Origin: Paraburkholderia tropica
GTDB lineage: Bacteria > Pseudomonadota > Gammaproteobacteria > Burkholderiales > Burkholderiaceae
Reading direction: 5' to 3'
DNA: 64,000 nt
Assembly: GCF_914484835.1 (NCBI RefSeq)
Contig: NZ_CAJZAR010000037.1
Location: forward strand, 62,001 to 126,000
Positions 1-8,663 of this stretch are shown here, piece by piece; position 1 is the stretch's first letter; each line of letters starts with the position of its first letter. The position numbers were made by a program, and so were the translations under genes. The notes below the pieces were generated by a model. That model had not been told where the DNA came from, did not search any database, and saw nothing but the letters and a program-made list of their open reading frames with translations.

Positions 1-126
1 CTGTCGCTGTTCAATCTGATCCGCAGTCTGTTCACGGGCGAGGCCGCCGATGTGCCGAACTACGCGCCGAACCGTGCACCGAACTACGCGCCCAGCCCGC
101 CGTCCGCCCCTGCCTGGAAAACCTGA
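1..126 (+). CDS. 3' end of an unidentified gene
   Basis: The first 41 codons are open in frame 1 and end at TGA 124-126, so this is the C-terminus of a gene that starts outside the window. The visible part begins LSLFNLIRSLFTGE, a short hydrophobic helix, followed by a Pro/Asn/Tyr-rich tail with two NYAP repeats. A membrane protein with a flexible tail is possible; the helix vaguely recalls the end of Bax-inhibitor-like proteins, but this is too little for an assignment. The next gene starts 1 or 19 nt after the stop, so the two are probably cotranscribed. Confidence 0.55.
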   Translation: MSLFNLIRSLFTGEAADVPNYAPNRAPNYAPSPPSAPAWKT

Positions 127-127
127 C

Positions 128-1300
128 ATGCACGACCCGCGTGAAATGAAGTCACCCGTCAAGAAACTGCTGGTCCTGAGCGTCAGCGCCGGTGCGGGCC
201 ACACGCGTGCGGCCGAGGCCATCAGCGCTTACGCCGCGACGCATCCGGCCGGTATCGAAGCGCTGCATCTCGATGTCATGGACTTCGTGCCGTCCACGTT
301 CCGCAAGATTTACACGGACCTCTATCTCGCGCTGGTGCGCTCGCAGCCCGCGATCTGGAGCTACCTCTATCAGAAGACGGATCGCACCGATCCCGCCGCG
401 CTCTCGCAGAAACTGCGCCGCGCCGTCGAGCGCCTGAACTGCCGTTCGCTGTTCGCCGAAATCGAGCAATGGCAGCCGGACGCCATCGTCTGCACGCATT
501 TTCTGCCCGCCGAACTGCTCTCGCGCGAGATCCGCAAGACGCGTCTCGACGTGCCGGTCTGGGTGCAAGTCACCGATTTCGATCTGCACACGCTCTGGGT
601 CGTCCCGCACCTGAGCGGCTATTTCGCGGCCAACGACGAAGTGGCGTGGCGCATGCGCACGCGCGGCCTGCCGCCGGACGCGATCCACGTGACCGGCATT
701 CCGGTGATGCCCGCGTTCAGCCAGCCGCTCGACCGCGCCGAATGCGCGGCCTCGCTTGGCCTCGATCCGACGCGCCGCACCTTGCTGATGATGTCGGGCG
801 GCGCGGGGCTCGGGCCGATGGATCAGCTCGCGGCGCGTCTGCTCGACATGGACGGCGATTTTCAGCTGATCGCGCTCGCGGGCCGCAATCGCGAGTTGCT
901 GGGCGCGCTCGAAGCGCAGGCGAAGGCGCATCCGGGCCGCTTGTTTCCGCACGGCTTCACGCGTGAAGTCGAACGCCTGATGGCCTGTTCCGATCTCGTC
1001 ATCACGAAGCCCGGCGGCCTGACGACTTCCGAATGTCTCGCGATGAACCTGCCTATGCTGCTGAATTCGCCGATTCCCGGCCAGGAAGAACGCAACGCGG
1101 ACTTTCTGCTCGAACAAGGCGTGGCGCTCAAGGCCATCGACGACGACGCCCTCGCCTACCGCGTGCACACCTTGCTGCACGATCCCGCGAAACTCGACGC
1201 CATGCGTCAGCGCAGCGTGCCGCTCGGCCGCCCGCTCGCCGCGCGCGCGGTGCTCGATCTCGTGACCGGCGCCGGAGCGGCCGCTGGAGCGTCCACATGA
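128..1300 (+). CDS. MGDG-synthase/GT28-type glycosyltransferase
   Basis: Probable processive or monogalactosyl/glucosyl-diacylglycerol-type glycosyltransferase. Near the N-terminus is the glycine-rich VSAGAGHTRAAEA loop typical of the MGDG synthase N-terminal domain. The C-terminal half has KPGGLTTSE, the nucleotide-sugar donor loop of GT28 (MurG/UgtP-like) enzymes, followed by NLPMLLNSPIPGQEERN. About 390 residues is normal for the family. Start 128 (MHDPRE) or 146 (MKSPVK) fits better than upstream codons, which overlap the preceding gene. Its stop overlaps the next start as ATGA, so translation is coupled. The lipid acceptor is inferred from the family only. Confidence 0.8.
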   Translation: MHDPREMKSPVKKLLVLSVSAGAGHTRAAEAISAYAATHPAGIEALHLDVMDFVPSTFRKIYTDLYLALVRSQPAIWSYLYQKTDRTDPAALSQKLRRAVERLNCRSLFAEIEQWQPDAIVCTHFLPAELLSREIRKTRLDVPVWVQVTDFDLHTLWVVPHLSGYFAANDEVAWRMRTRGLPPDAIHVTGIPVMPAFSQPLDRAECAASLGLDPTRRTLLMMSGGAGLGPMDQLAARLLDMDGDFQLIALAGRNRELLGALEAQAKAHPGRLFPHGFTREVERLMACSDLVITKPGGLTTSECLAMNLPMLLNSPIPGQEERNADFLLEQGVALKAIDDDALAYRVHTLLHDPAKLDAMRQRSVPLGRPLAARAVLDLVTGAGAAAGAST

Positions 1301-1812
1301 CGCTCGCGCATTTCGTGCCCGCGCGGCGCACCGTCGTGCTGGTCGCGTGGGTCATGCTGCTCGCCTTCTTTTTCGCCAACGTCGAAATCCAGATCGAAGG
1401 CAGCGCCGGCTGGGCCGCGAATCTGCCGACCTGGCGCATCGAAAAGAGCTGGCTCCAAGACATCTTCTGGGGCGGCCGCCCGATGACCGGCTATCACGCG
1501 TGGGTCTTTCCGTTCGTGGCGCTGTTCTTCCATCTGCCGGCGATCTTCAGCGCGCGATGGACGTGGCGCATCGAAGCGCGTCTGATCGCCTGCATCATGG
1601 TGTTCTGGATTACTGAGGATTTTTTGTGGTTCGTGCTGAACCCGGCGTTCGGGCTCGCGCACTTCCAGCCCGCCTACGTGCCGTGGCACATCCACTGGTT
1701 CGGCCCCGCGCCCACCGATTACTGGACCATGAGCGCCGCCGCGCTGGTGCTGTTCCAGCTGTCGCGCGGCTGGTGGCGCACTTCGAAAGACGCGTTTTAT
1801 GGCCGTTCATAA
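1297..1812 (+). CDS. Small polytopic inner-membrane protein
   Basis: A 171-residue protein with about four hydrophobic segments: roughly 15-32, 65-85, 93-115 and 140-160. It is rich in Trp and aromatic residues, with a Pro/His/Trp patch (PWHIHWFGPAPTDYW) between the last two segments. I do not recognise a family. It starts inside the stop of the glycosyltransferase (ATGA) and ends 14 nt inside the phosphatase gene, so the three are translationally coupled. It may be an accessory or flippase-like partner of the glycosyltransferase, but that is inference from position only. Confidence 0.75.
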   Translation: MTLAHFVPARRTVVLVAWVMLLAFFFANVEIQIEGSAGWAANLPTWRIEKSWLQDIFWGGRPMTGYHAWVFPFVALFFHLPAIFSARWTWRIEARLIACIMVFWITEDFLWFVLNPAFGLAHFQPAYVPWHIHWFGPAPTDYWTMSAAALVLFQLSRGWWRTSKDAFYGRS

Positions 1813-2272
1813 CCTGTTTCGCCTCACGCCTTCGCTGTTTCGCAGCGCGCGGCTTTCGCGCAAGGACGTCGCGCATCTGCAGGAACTCGGCGTGCGCAAG
1901 GTCATCAGCTTTCGCGCGTTTCATTCGGATCGCCGCATTCTCGCGGGCACCGGCATCGCCACGCTGCGCATTCCGATCAACACCTGGAACATTCGCGACC
2001 GCGACATGCTCGCCGCGCTGCGGGCGCTGCGCCACGCGGAGCGCGACGGCCCGATCCTCGTGCATTGCCAGCATGGCGCGGACCGCACCGGACTCGTCTG
2101 CGCGCTCTATCGCATCATCTATCAGGACTGGACGCGCGAGGCCGCGCTCGACGAATTGCTGAACGGCGGCTTCGGCTTTCATGCGATCTGGCAGAACATC
2201 CGCCGCTATCTGAGCGAAGTCGATATCGAGAAGTTGCGGCGGGAGCTTGGCATGCCGGTGCCGTCCAACTAA
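1799..2272 (+). CDS. Dual-specificity/PTP-like phosphatase
   Basis: A 157-residue cysteine phosphatase. The signature HCQHGADRTG places the nucleophile at Cys90 and the P-loop Arg at Arg96 (CX5R). The upstream segment NTWNIRDRDM is in the position of the general-acid loop. The size is that of compact bacterial dual-specificity phosphatases, some of which act on lipids (PGP phosphatases, PTPMT1-like) rather than proteins. Coupling to a diacylglycerol-type glycosyltransferase makes a lipid or phosphosugar substrate at least as likely as phosphotyrosine. Start ATG 1799 overlaps the preceding gene by 14 nt. Confidence 0.8.
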   Translation: MAVHNLFRLTPSLFRSARLSRKDVAHLQELGVRKVISFRAFHSDRRILAGTGIATLRIPINTWNIRDRDMLAALRALRHAERDGPILVHCQHGADRTGLVCALYRIIYQDWTREAALDELLNGGFGFHAIWQNIRRYLSEVDIEKLRRELGMPVPSN

Positions 2273-2401
2273 GGGCCCGAACTCCCCCAAAGCCCCTGCG
2301 CGGCATGGGTTTTGCGATTGCGGTTATCCTTGCGCGACATCCGGCCTGTCAGACGCCGGCACGCCGAAAGCCAGTCGTAGCCGAATCCGCGGAGAAGACG
2401 C

Positions 2402-3979
2402 TTGAACCAGCCTGCCGCCACCAACACGCCGGGCGCGCCGCCCGCGCCCCCGCCGCCGCTGGAAGGCGGCAAGCTGATCCTCGCGACCATTGCGGTCGCG
2501 CTCGCCACGTTCATGAACGTGCTCGACACCTCGATCGCCAACGTCGCCATTCCGACGATTTCCGGCGACCTCGGCGTGTCCGTCGACGAAGGCACGTGGG
2601 TCATCACCGTGTTCGCGGCGGCCAACGCCGTCTCGATTCCGCTCACCGGCTGGCTCACGCAGCGCTTCGGCCAGATCCGCCTGTTCGTCGCGTCGATTCT
2701 GTCCTTCGTGCTCGCCTCGTGGCTCTGCGGCGTCGCGCCGACGCTGCCCTTCCTGCTCGTCGCGCGCGTGCTGCAAGGCGCGGTGGCCGGCCCGCTGATT
2801 CCGCTCTCGCAGGCCATCCTGCTCGGCTCCTGGCCGCGCGACAAATCCGCCAGCGCGCTCGCCTTCTGGGCGATGACGACCACGGTCGGCCCGATCGCCG
2901 GACCGGCGCTCGGCGGCTGGATCACCGACAGCTACAACTGGTCGTGGATTTTCTACATCAACATTCCGGTCGGGCTGTTCGCGGCCTCGGTCACGTGGTC
3001 GATCTACCGGCAGCGCGAGTCGGCCACGCGCAAGCCGCCCATCGACGTCGTGGGTCTCGGTCTGTTGATCGCGTGGGTCGCCTCGCTACAGATCCTGCTC
3101 GACAAGGGCAAGGACCTCGACTGGTTCGCCTCGCCCGTGATCGTGGGGCTCGGTGTCGTCGCGCTGATCAGTTTTGCGTTCTTTCTCGTCTGGGAGTTGA
3201 CGGAGGAACATCCGATCGTCGATTTACGATTATTCGGACAACGTAACTTCCTCGGCGGCACCGTGGCGATTTCGGTGGCGTATGGCGTGTTCTTCGGCAA
3301 TCTCGTGCTGTTGCCGCAATGGATGCAGGAATATCTGAATTACCGTTCCGTCGATGCGGGCCTCGTGACCGCGCCGCTCGGCGTGTTCGCGCTGCTGCTT
3401 TCGCCGGTCGTGGGCCGCATTCTGCCGCGCTCGGATGCGCGCGTGATCGCCACGTCGGCGTTCGTGTTGTTCGCGGTAGTGTTCTTCATGCGCTCGCGCT
3501 ATGTGATCGAAATCGACACGTTCCACCTCGTGCTGCCGACGCTGCTGCAAGGCGTGCCGATGGCACTCTTTTTCGTGCCGCTCACGGCGATCATTCTCGC
3601 AGGCCAGCCGCCGCAACGCATTCCGGCGGCGGCGGGTCTGTCGAATTTCGTGCGGGTGTTTTGCGGCGCGGTGGGCACGTCGATTTCGACGAACGCCTGG
3701 AATAACCGCACGATCCTGCATCACGAGCGGCTCACCGAGCAGGCGAGCATCAACAATCCGATCTTCCGGCAATCGATCGAGCAGACGCAGCAGGTGCTGC
3801 ATCTGAGCGAGCCGGCGGCGCGCGCGCTATTCGATTTCCAGTTGACGACCCAGGCCGCGATGATGGGCCTGAACGATATTTTCTATATCTCGGCGATTAT
3901 TTTTCTCGCGATCATTCCGCTTATCTGGATCACGAAATCGACCAAGGGTGGTGGTGGTGGCGCGGCGGGAGCGCATTGA
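2402..3979 (+). CDS. EmrB/QacA-type DHA2 multidrug exporter
   Basis: A 525-residue 14-helix MFS proton antiporter of the DHA2 family. The first helix carries LDTSIANVAIPTI (motif D1), followed by GWLTQRFGQIRLF (motif A) and a GPIAGPALGGWI motif-C-like stretch in helix 5. The N-terminus has a Pro-rich run before helix 1. The start is TTG at 2402: GGAG sits 7-8 nt upstream and no ATG or GTG is as well placed. EmrB proteins normally work with an EmrA membrane-fusion protein and an outer-membrane channel; neither is adjacent, so this copy must borrow partners or act alone. Confidence 0.88.
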   Translation: MNQPAATNTPGAPPAPPPPLEGGKLILATIAVALATFMNVLDTSIANVAIPTISGDLGVSVDEGTWVITVFAAANAVSIPLTGWLTQRFGQIRLFVASILSFVLASWLCGVAPTLPFLLVARVLQGAVAGPLIPLSQAILLGSWPRDKSASALAFWAMTTTVGPIAGPALGGWITDSYNWSWIFYINIPVGLFAASVTWSIYRQRESATRKPPIDVVGLGLLIAWVASLQILLDKGKDLDWFASPVIVGLGVVALISFAFFLVWELTEEHPIVDLRLFGQRNFLGGTVAISVAYGVFFGNLVLLPQWMQEYLNYRSVDAGLVTAPLGVFALLLSPVVGRILPRSDARVIATSAFVLFAVVFFMRSRYVIEIDTFHLVLPTLLQGVPMALFFVPLTAIILAGQPPQRIPAAAGLSNFVRVFCGAVGTSISTNAWNNRTILHHERLTEQASINNPIFRQSIEQTQQVLHLSEPAARALFDFQLTTQAAMMGLNDIFYISAIIFLAIIPLIWITKSTKGGGGGAAGAH

Positions 3980-4571
3980 TTACGTAAATCATCTATGCGG
4001 GAGTCGCCGCCTCGGACGTCGCTCGCAGGGGAAATTAACCTCCCTGCCGCTGCAACAAACATTACAGATCCGCGCGGCCGACGCGCCTCAAGACACTCCG
4101 TCATGATCGCGCGACCAGATTGAGACATCGCACACAACTCTTTGTGCGACACAACGTGAACCGAAGCAGCATGCCGCGCAATTCAATAACACTCAATTGC
4201 GCGGTATGGCATTTCTCTCTCTTGATCGATCAGATTGGCTCTTGAATCGGCCGGACCGAATTCGATCGCAACATCCTTCGTTGCCATATATCAATCTGTG
4301 TTTTTTCAATATTGCATAGTTAATCGCGGCCATCTCAATTCAGAAAAATCTGATTCCTCCCTCGGACAACTGGCGTAACGCTAGCTCGTTCGGGCACATC
4401 ACCTCCCGAATAGTTCCGCAGTTGAAATGCCGCGCAGGTCCTTTTCGGCCTTCTCGCATTGGATCGAACGTCGTAACCAGCGGAGCAACTGTGTAGGCGT
4501 AAGCGCACAACATACGCGGGAAACAGGACAGATCACTCATACCTCAAGCCCGCAAGCTAAAAAGGGAAATC
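3980..4571. other. Long AT-richer intergenic region before the T6SS module
   Basis: About 590 nt with no convincing gene. GC falls clearly below the flanks from about 4200 on, matching the lower GC of the next three genes, so this is probably the left part of an acquired segment. It holds an inverted repeat, CCGCGCAATT (4174-4183) and AATTGCGCGG (4195-4204) with an 11-nt loop, which could terminate emrB transcription or form a structured element. T/A-rich DNA around 4300-4320 could hold the promoter of the PAAR gene. Translations in this stretch look random. Confidence 0.5.
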
Positions 4572-5159
4572 ATGGCAATTCACTATGCGGCTGTCGCAGG
4601 CGATCCACTCGACAGTGGGCCGGGAAGTTATGTGCTGGACTATGGCCGCCACGACTCAGTGATCGAAGGTCCGGATGGCTTACTACGCAATATGGCGTTG
4701 CTCGGTGACGGCGCATATTGCAGCCGTTGCGATAGCGTCGGACACATCATTGGCGGCGCGGCGGTCAAGGACGATAACCGAATGCTATTTGAGCAATACG
4801 GACGACGGCAGGCCGTGGGCGAAGACTATGTGGCCTGCAGGTGTTCCGTACATCCACGAATTGTGGCGACATTCGGCCGGAATTGGGAGCTGGTCGACTG
4901 GATCGCGGAGACTACCGCCGCCCGGTATGGTTCATCCGACCGCAATTTTGATAACGGAGCTTCACGTGGCTACAACGAACGATACCGCATCAAAGGCGGA
5001 GATGGCCAAGCACTAGCCGGCATACGCTATCGAATCGTCACCGATTGGGGACGTGTTTTCACTGGGATAACGAATACAGCCGGAGAAACGGATCGTATCG
5101 CCACCAATGGATCTGAAAAATTGAGACTCTACGCAGCGGGAGATGCCGCATATGAATGA
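4572..5159 (+). CDS. PAAR-domain T6SS tip protein with C-terminal adaptor domain
   Basis: A 195-residue protein. Residues about 15-105 resemble the PAAR proteins of Burkholderia that sharpen the VgrG spike of the type VI secretion system. Cys50-x2-Cys53 and Cys89-x-Cys91 are the likely metal ligands, set in LLGDGAYCSRCDS and EDYVACRCSVHPR. Residues about 135-188 form a transthyretin-like extension (YRIKGGDGQALAGIRYRIV, then G-x-T-N-x-A-G-E-T) of the kind that loads a cargo effector encoded next door. Start ATG 4572 follows AAAGGGA. No vgrG or T6SS core gene is nearby, so it would depend on an apparatus encoded elsewhere. Base composition is less GC-rich than the window. Confidence 0.75.
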   Translation: MAIHYAAVAGDPLDSGPGSYVLDYGRHDSVIEGPDGLLRNMALLGDGAYCSRCDSVGHIIGGAAVKDDNRMLFEQYGRRQAVGEDYVACRCSVHPRIVATFGRNWELVDWIAETTAARYGSSDRNFDNGASRGYNERYRIKGGDGQALAGIRYRIVTDWGRVFTGITNTAGETDRIATNGSEKLRLYAAGDAAYE

Positions 5160-5857
5160 TTTCTCAAAGGGAAACCCTTATAACTTCAGAAGAAGCGAAG
5201 ACGAAGAATGGTTTCTCATTCACGATTCGGCAGTGACAAATACGAATCCGAATTCTATCGTTGAGGTGACGATAGACACTACGCCGATTTGCAAGAACAT
5301 GACCGACAGAGAATTTCGCAATATCGTTCTATCTCTGCGAGATGATGCTGTCTCTGTGATTCGCCAGCGCTTACAGGAACTTTCGTCGTGGTCACCCTCC
5401 GCGCGGTCCCGCGTGCGGACGTGGTTCGGTTCAGACGATGACGCAACACGACAAACACTCATCAACGGCTTAAATGCTCTCGCACCAATAATGAGCGAAC
5501 TCAAAGCCACCAATTTTTGTTCGACCGGATTCCTACATGGATCGAGCGACCGGTTGTGTTCCAAACCGAAAGAACATCACCGGAGAAGTAGCTCACGTTT
5601 GTCGTCCTGACACCGCAACGCACACCATCGCGATACAGGAAAGATTTTGCACCTTGGATAACAAAAGTGCGGCAACGATGGATTCAAAGCAACTTACCAT
5701 CGTTCACGAATGCACCCATTTCATCGATACGTTTGGATCAGTCGACTACAACAACACTTATGGACAATTTCTCAGCAAGCGCCTCGCACAGAGCGAACCC
5801 AAAATGGCAATCCAGAATGCGGACAATATTTCTTGGTATATCCTTTGCGTCGATTAA
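5152..5857 (+). pseudogene. M35-like metallopeptidase effector gene, frameshifted
   Basis: Two reading frames together encode one Asp-zincin. The first runs from ATG 5152 (GGGAG at 5138-5142, spacing 9; ATG 5143 is too close) and contains IDTTPICKNMTDREF and the helical lead-in to the M35 fold. It goes out of frame near 5514-5518, where the second frame continues to the stop at 5857 with zinc site HECTH (5705-5719), the third ligand Asp in GSVD (5744-5746), the family's YG, and NADNISWY. Removing one T from the TTTTT run at 5514-5518 joins the frames as ...KATNFVRPDSY... into 234 residues. The start overlaps the PAAR gene by 8 nt, so it is its cargo. Toxic peptidase function is inferred; as written the gene is broken. 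Confidence 0.72.
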
Positions 5858-6275
5858 TCTTGGCGCCATAACAGTCCCGATCACCGCTAGTGCCTGCAGC
5901 TTTGCCCTGCAATACGGAGGAAAGATGGAACGCAATGTGATCAGTCTTTCAAATTACGATCGTTTGAAGCTTGCGGACTTGCTCGTCACAGCTCGCGATA
6001 GTCCCGCGAAGGACGGCCCAGTAGTTATCTACGGTTTGGCGGACGACCGTGAACGAGGTGCTGAAACAATCGCGCGTAGCCGTGCACAATCGGTAAGCGA
6101 CTATCTCCAGAGTCTGGGAGTCACCTCAAACCGAATCAATATCGACACAAAGATCTGGCGTACAAGTTCACCGGTGCCGACTCACGAGCGCAATCAGATC
6201 GAGGTCGAATTTGTGCCGTCGTGCGGTCCCGACGGATGCGAGAATCCGTGCGGCATCACTGAACCGAAAAAATAA
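5817..6275 (+). CDS. Exported OmpA-like protein, candidate immunity protein
   Basis: A 152-residue protein starting at ATG 5817 inside the end of the peptidase frame. Residues 1-26 form a signal peptide ending ASA before Cys27. Cys27 is not in a clean lipobox, so lipidation is uncertain. Residues about 65-130 resemble the peptidoglycan-binding OmpA C-terminal domain: IYGLADDRERGAETIARSRAQ, then V-x-x-YL-x-x-LGV-x-x-x-RI. The tail has Cys-x-x-x-x-Cys-x-x-x-Cys. Its position directly after a T6SS toxin gene, and export to the compartment where such toxins act, suggest it protects the cell from the peptidase, but immunity genes are diverse and this is inference. A terminator follows. Confidence 0.6.
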   Translation: MRTIFLGISFASINLGAITVPITASACSFALQYGGKMERNVISLSNYDRLKLADLLVTARDSPAKDGPVVIYGLADDRERGAETIARSRAQSVSDYLQSLGVTSNRINIDTKIWRTSSPVPTHERNQIEVEFVPSCGPDGCENPCGITEPKK

Positions 6276-6286
6276 GACGACAAACC

Positions 6287-6313
6287 GGCCCCGAACCAGC
6301 GGGGCCTTTTTAT
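6287..6313 (+). terminator. Rho-independent terminator of the T6SS module
   Basis: Stem GGCCCC (6287-6292) and GGGGCC (6301-6306) with an 8-nt loop, followed by TTTTTATT. It lies 11 nt after the stop of the OmpA-like gene and closes the three-gene unit. The stretch 6314-6476 up to the next (minus-strand) gene holds nothing I recognise. Confidence 0.85.
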
Positions 6314-6476
6314 TAGAAAACAACCAAGCACCTCGACACGCTCCGAATCCGGTTTTCTCGGATGGTCTTCGCGTAGTGGCTGGAACACAAGGGGCGCAGG
6401 CTTTTTTCAGTCGGTTGACGAGTTCACTCGAAGCCAAGGAGAACGGCACGCGGTGCAACTGTCCCCCTTCATGCCA

Positions 6477-7721
6477 TCACCCAAACCGCCCCGGAAAATA
6501 CGGCGCGGGATCGGTAAACGGCGTCTCGCCCACAATCTGCTCCGCGAGCAGCCGCCCCGACACCGGCCCAAGCGTGAGCCCATGATGGTTATGTCCGAAC
6601 GCGAACCATAAACCCGCGTGACGCGGCGCGGGCCCGAGCAGCGGGCGCATGTCGGGCGTGCACGGACGCATGCCCATCCACGGCGTGTCGTCCAGACGCT
6701 TACCCAGTCCAAACACGGGCCGCGCGTTGTGCTCCGCGCCGTCGAGTTGCGCATAGTTCGGCGGACGATCGCGCGTGGCGAGTTCGACGCCAGTGGTCAG
6801 ACGCAGACCGCGCCGCATCGGCGCGACCACATAACCGCCTTCGATATCGACCACAGGCCGCGTCAGCGGCGCCGGCGCCTCGCTCGCGTAGTGCATGTGA
6901 TAGCCGCGCTTGGCCATCAGCGGCACGCGATAACCGAGCGGCGCCGTGACCGTATCGGACCACGGTCCCATCGCGACCACGGCCAGTTGCGCGTCGAGCG
7001 GACCTTCGTCGGTCTGCACCGACCAGCCGCCGCCCTGCGCACGCAGCGTGCGCGCGTCGCCTTTCACGATCGTGCCGCCCTCGCGCTCGAACAGCGCCGC
7101 GTAGCCCTTCACGAGCGCGCCCGGATCGGCGACGCTGGCCGGATCGATCCAGTGAATCGCGCCCGCGTAACCCGCCGCGAGCGACGGTTCCGCCGCGCGC
7201 AAACCGGCGGCGTCGAAGGTCTCGATGTGCAGACCATGCTCGACAGCCACGCGCTGCGCCGCCGCGCGTTCGCGCTCGAACGCCTGCGCCGAGCGATACG
7301 CCTCCAGCCAGCCGATCGGCCGCACGAGCGCGCGCAAGTCGGTGCGCGCGACGAAGGCCTCGTGCTCCGCGACGCTGCGCTCGATCAGCGGCAGCATATC
7401 GCGCGCCGCGCCCGCCAGCCGCGCTGGCGATGACTCGCGCCAGAACGACGCGAGCCAGCGCGCGTAAGCGGGCATCGAACGCACGTCGTAGCGCAGCACC
7501 GTCGAGTCGTTGCGCACGAGCCGCAGCAGCGTGCGCCAGTCGCGCGGAAAGCCATACGGCACCACCGACGACGCCTCGATCAGCCCCGCGTTGCCGTGGC
7601 TGGTTTCTTCGCCGGGCGCGCGCCGGTCGACCAGCGCCACGCGCACGCCGCGCTGCTGCAAATGCAGCGCCACGCTCACGCCGACGATGCCCGCGCCGAG
7701 CACGATCGCGCTCTTGCTCAT
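6477..7721 (-). CDS. DadA-family FAD D-amino-acid dehydrogenase
   Basis: A 414-residue DAO-fold flavoenzyme that should oxidise a D-amino acid to the 2-oxo acid, passing electrons to the quinone pool. The FAD-binding GAGIVG lies at residues 9-14, followed by an acidic-residue beta strand and the DadA-type ETSHGNAGLIEASSVVPYG segment. The C-terminus has the second dinucleotide-contact region (GHNHHGLTLGPVSGRLLAEQI). A binding-protein gene lies 41 nt upstream on the same strand and an OCD-family gene diverges beyond it. This set resembles the P. aeruginosa dauA/dauB locus, so D-arginine or another basic D-amino acid is a plausible substrate; the sequence alone does not decide it. Confidence 0.82.
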   Translation of the reverse strand: MSKSAIVLGAGIVGVSVALHLQQRGVRVALVDRRAPGEETSHGNAGLIEASSVVPYGFPRDWRTLLRLVRNDSTVLRYDVRSMPAYARWLASFWRESSPARLAGAARDMLPLIERSVAEHEAFVARTDLRALVRPIGWLEAYRSAQAFERERAAAQRVAVEHGLHIETFDAAGLRAAEPSLAAGYAGAIHWIDPASVADPGALVKGYAALFEREGGTIVKGDARTLRAQGGGWSVQTDEGPLDAQLAVVAMGPWSDTVTAPLGYRVPLMAKRGYHMHYASEAPAPLTRPVVDIEGGYVVAPMRRGLRLTTGVELATRDRPPNYAQLDGAEHNARPVFGLGKRLDDTPWMGMRPCTPDMRPLLGPAPRHAGLWFAFGHNHHGLTLGPVSGRLLAEQIVGETPFTDPAPYFPGRFG

Positions 7722-7762
7722 GCGATTCCTCTGGAGTCCATATCGTTGCGCTTCGATTAGCG

Positions 7763-8581
7763 TTACTTCGCGACGATGTCGCGGCCGAAATACTTCATCG
7801 ACAGCTTCGTGAGCGTGCCGTCCTTGCGCAGCGAATCGAGCGCCGCGACCACCTTGGCCTTGAGCGCCGCGTCGTTCTTGCGCAGACCGAAGCCCGTGCC
7901 CTCGCCCAGCGTGGCCGGGTCCTTGAGCGGCGCGCCCGCGAAGTCGTAATCCTTGCCTTGCGGCTTCGCGAGGAAACCGTCGGTGGCAGTCTGCACTTCC
8001 TGGACCGCGCCGTCCAGACGGCCCGCCGCGAGGTCCGCGAAAATCTGGTCCTGATTCTCATACGTGACGATCGACACGCCCTGCGGCGCCCAATGCTTGC
8101 GCACGTAGTCTTCCTGCGTCGAACCTTGCAGCACGCCGATCTGCTTGCCCTTGAGGCTCGCGGGCGTGGGCTGCAAACCGGAGCCGCGCTTCGCGACCAT
8201 CTGGATCGGCATGACGTAGACGGCCGGCGTGAAATCGATCTGCTGACGGCGCTTGTCCGTGATGTTCATCGCCGAATTGATGACATCGAACTTGCGCGCC
8301 TCCAGCGCTGCGATCAGGCCGTCGAAGCTGTTCTCGACCCACACGCATTTCACCTGCATGCGCTGGCAGACGGCATTGCCGATGTCGATGTCGAAGCCCT
8401 GCAACTGGCCCGAGGGCGCCTTGCTCTCGAACGGCGGATACGACGCCTCCACGCCGAAACGCAGCGTCTGCGGATCCTGCGCGTGCGCCACGCCCGAGGT
8501 CAGCGCGCTCATGCCGAGCGCCGTCGCGAGCAGGCCGGCCAGTCCCGCCACGCGCGCGCAGCGAATCGTCTTCGTGTTCAT
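7763..8581 (-). CDS. Periplasmic basic-amino-acid-binding protein (LAO/HisJ type)
   Basis: A 272-residue family 3 solute-binding protein. The start at 8581 (MNTKTIRC) has AAGG at spacing 9 and gives a clean Sec signal peptide ending AHA before QDPQ; ATG 8590 is possible. LRFGVEASYPPFESKAPSGQLQGFDIDIGNAV and INSAMNITDKRRQQIDFT are typical of lysine/arginine/ornithine-binding proteins. No permease or ATPase gene is adjacent, so it must feed a transporter encoded elsewhere. It is probably cotranscribed with the dehydrogenase 41 nt downstream, from a promoter in the divergent region that contains repeated AGAC/GTCT sites. Confidence 0.85.
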   Translation of the reverse strand: MNTKTIRCARVAGLAGLLATALGMSALTSGVAHAQDPQTLRFGVEASYPPFESKAPSGQLQGFDIDIGNAVCQRMQVKCVWVENSFDGLIAALEARKFDVINSAMNITDKRRQQIDFTPAVYVMPIQMVAKRGSGLQPTPASLKGKQIGVLQGSTQEDYVRKHWAPQGVSIVTYENQDQIFADLAAGRLDGAVQEVQTATDGFLAKPQGKDYDFAGAPLKDPATLGEGTGFGLRKNDAALKAKVVAALDSLRKDGTLTKLSMKYFGRDIVAK

Positions 8582-8663
8582 CGTCGTCATCCTTGGTCTC
8601 ATGGGTCGGGCGGCGCGCCCCTGCGCAGTGTGCCTCGCAAACGTCGCGGCCGCAGAACGAATA

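Noticed and set aside
4130..4152. Imperfect dyad GCACACAA/TTGTGC as a regulator site
   Set aside because: It is short and imperfect, far from the PAAR start, and without a second copy.
6314..6476. tRNA remnant or attachment site beside the T6SS island
   Set aside because: No cloverleaf, T-loop motif or flanking direct repeat could be found; no integrase is nearby.
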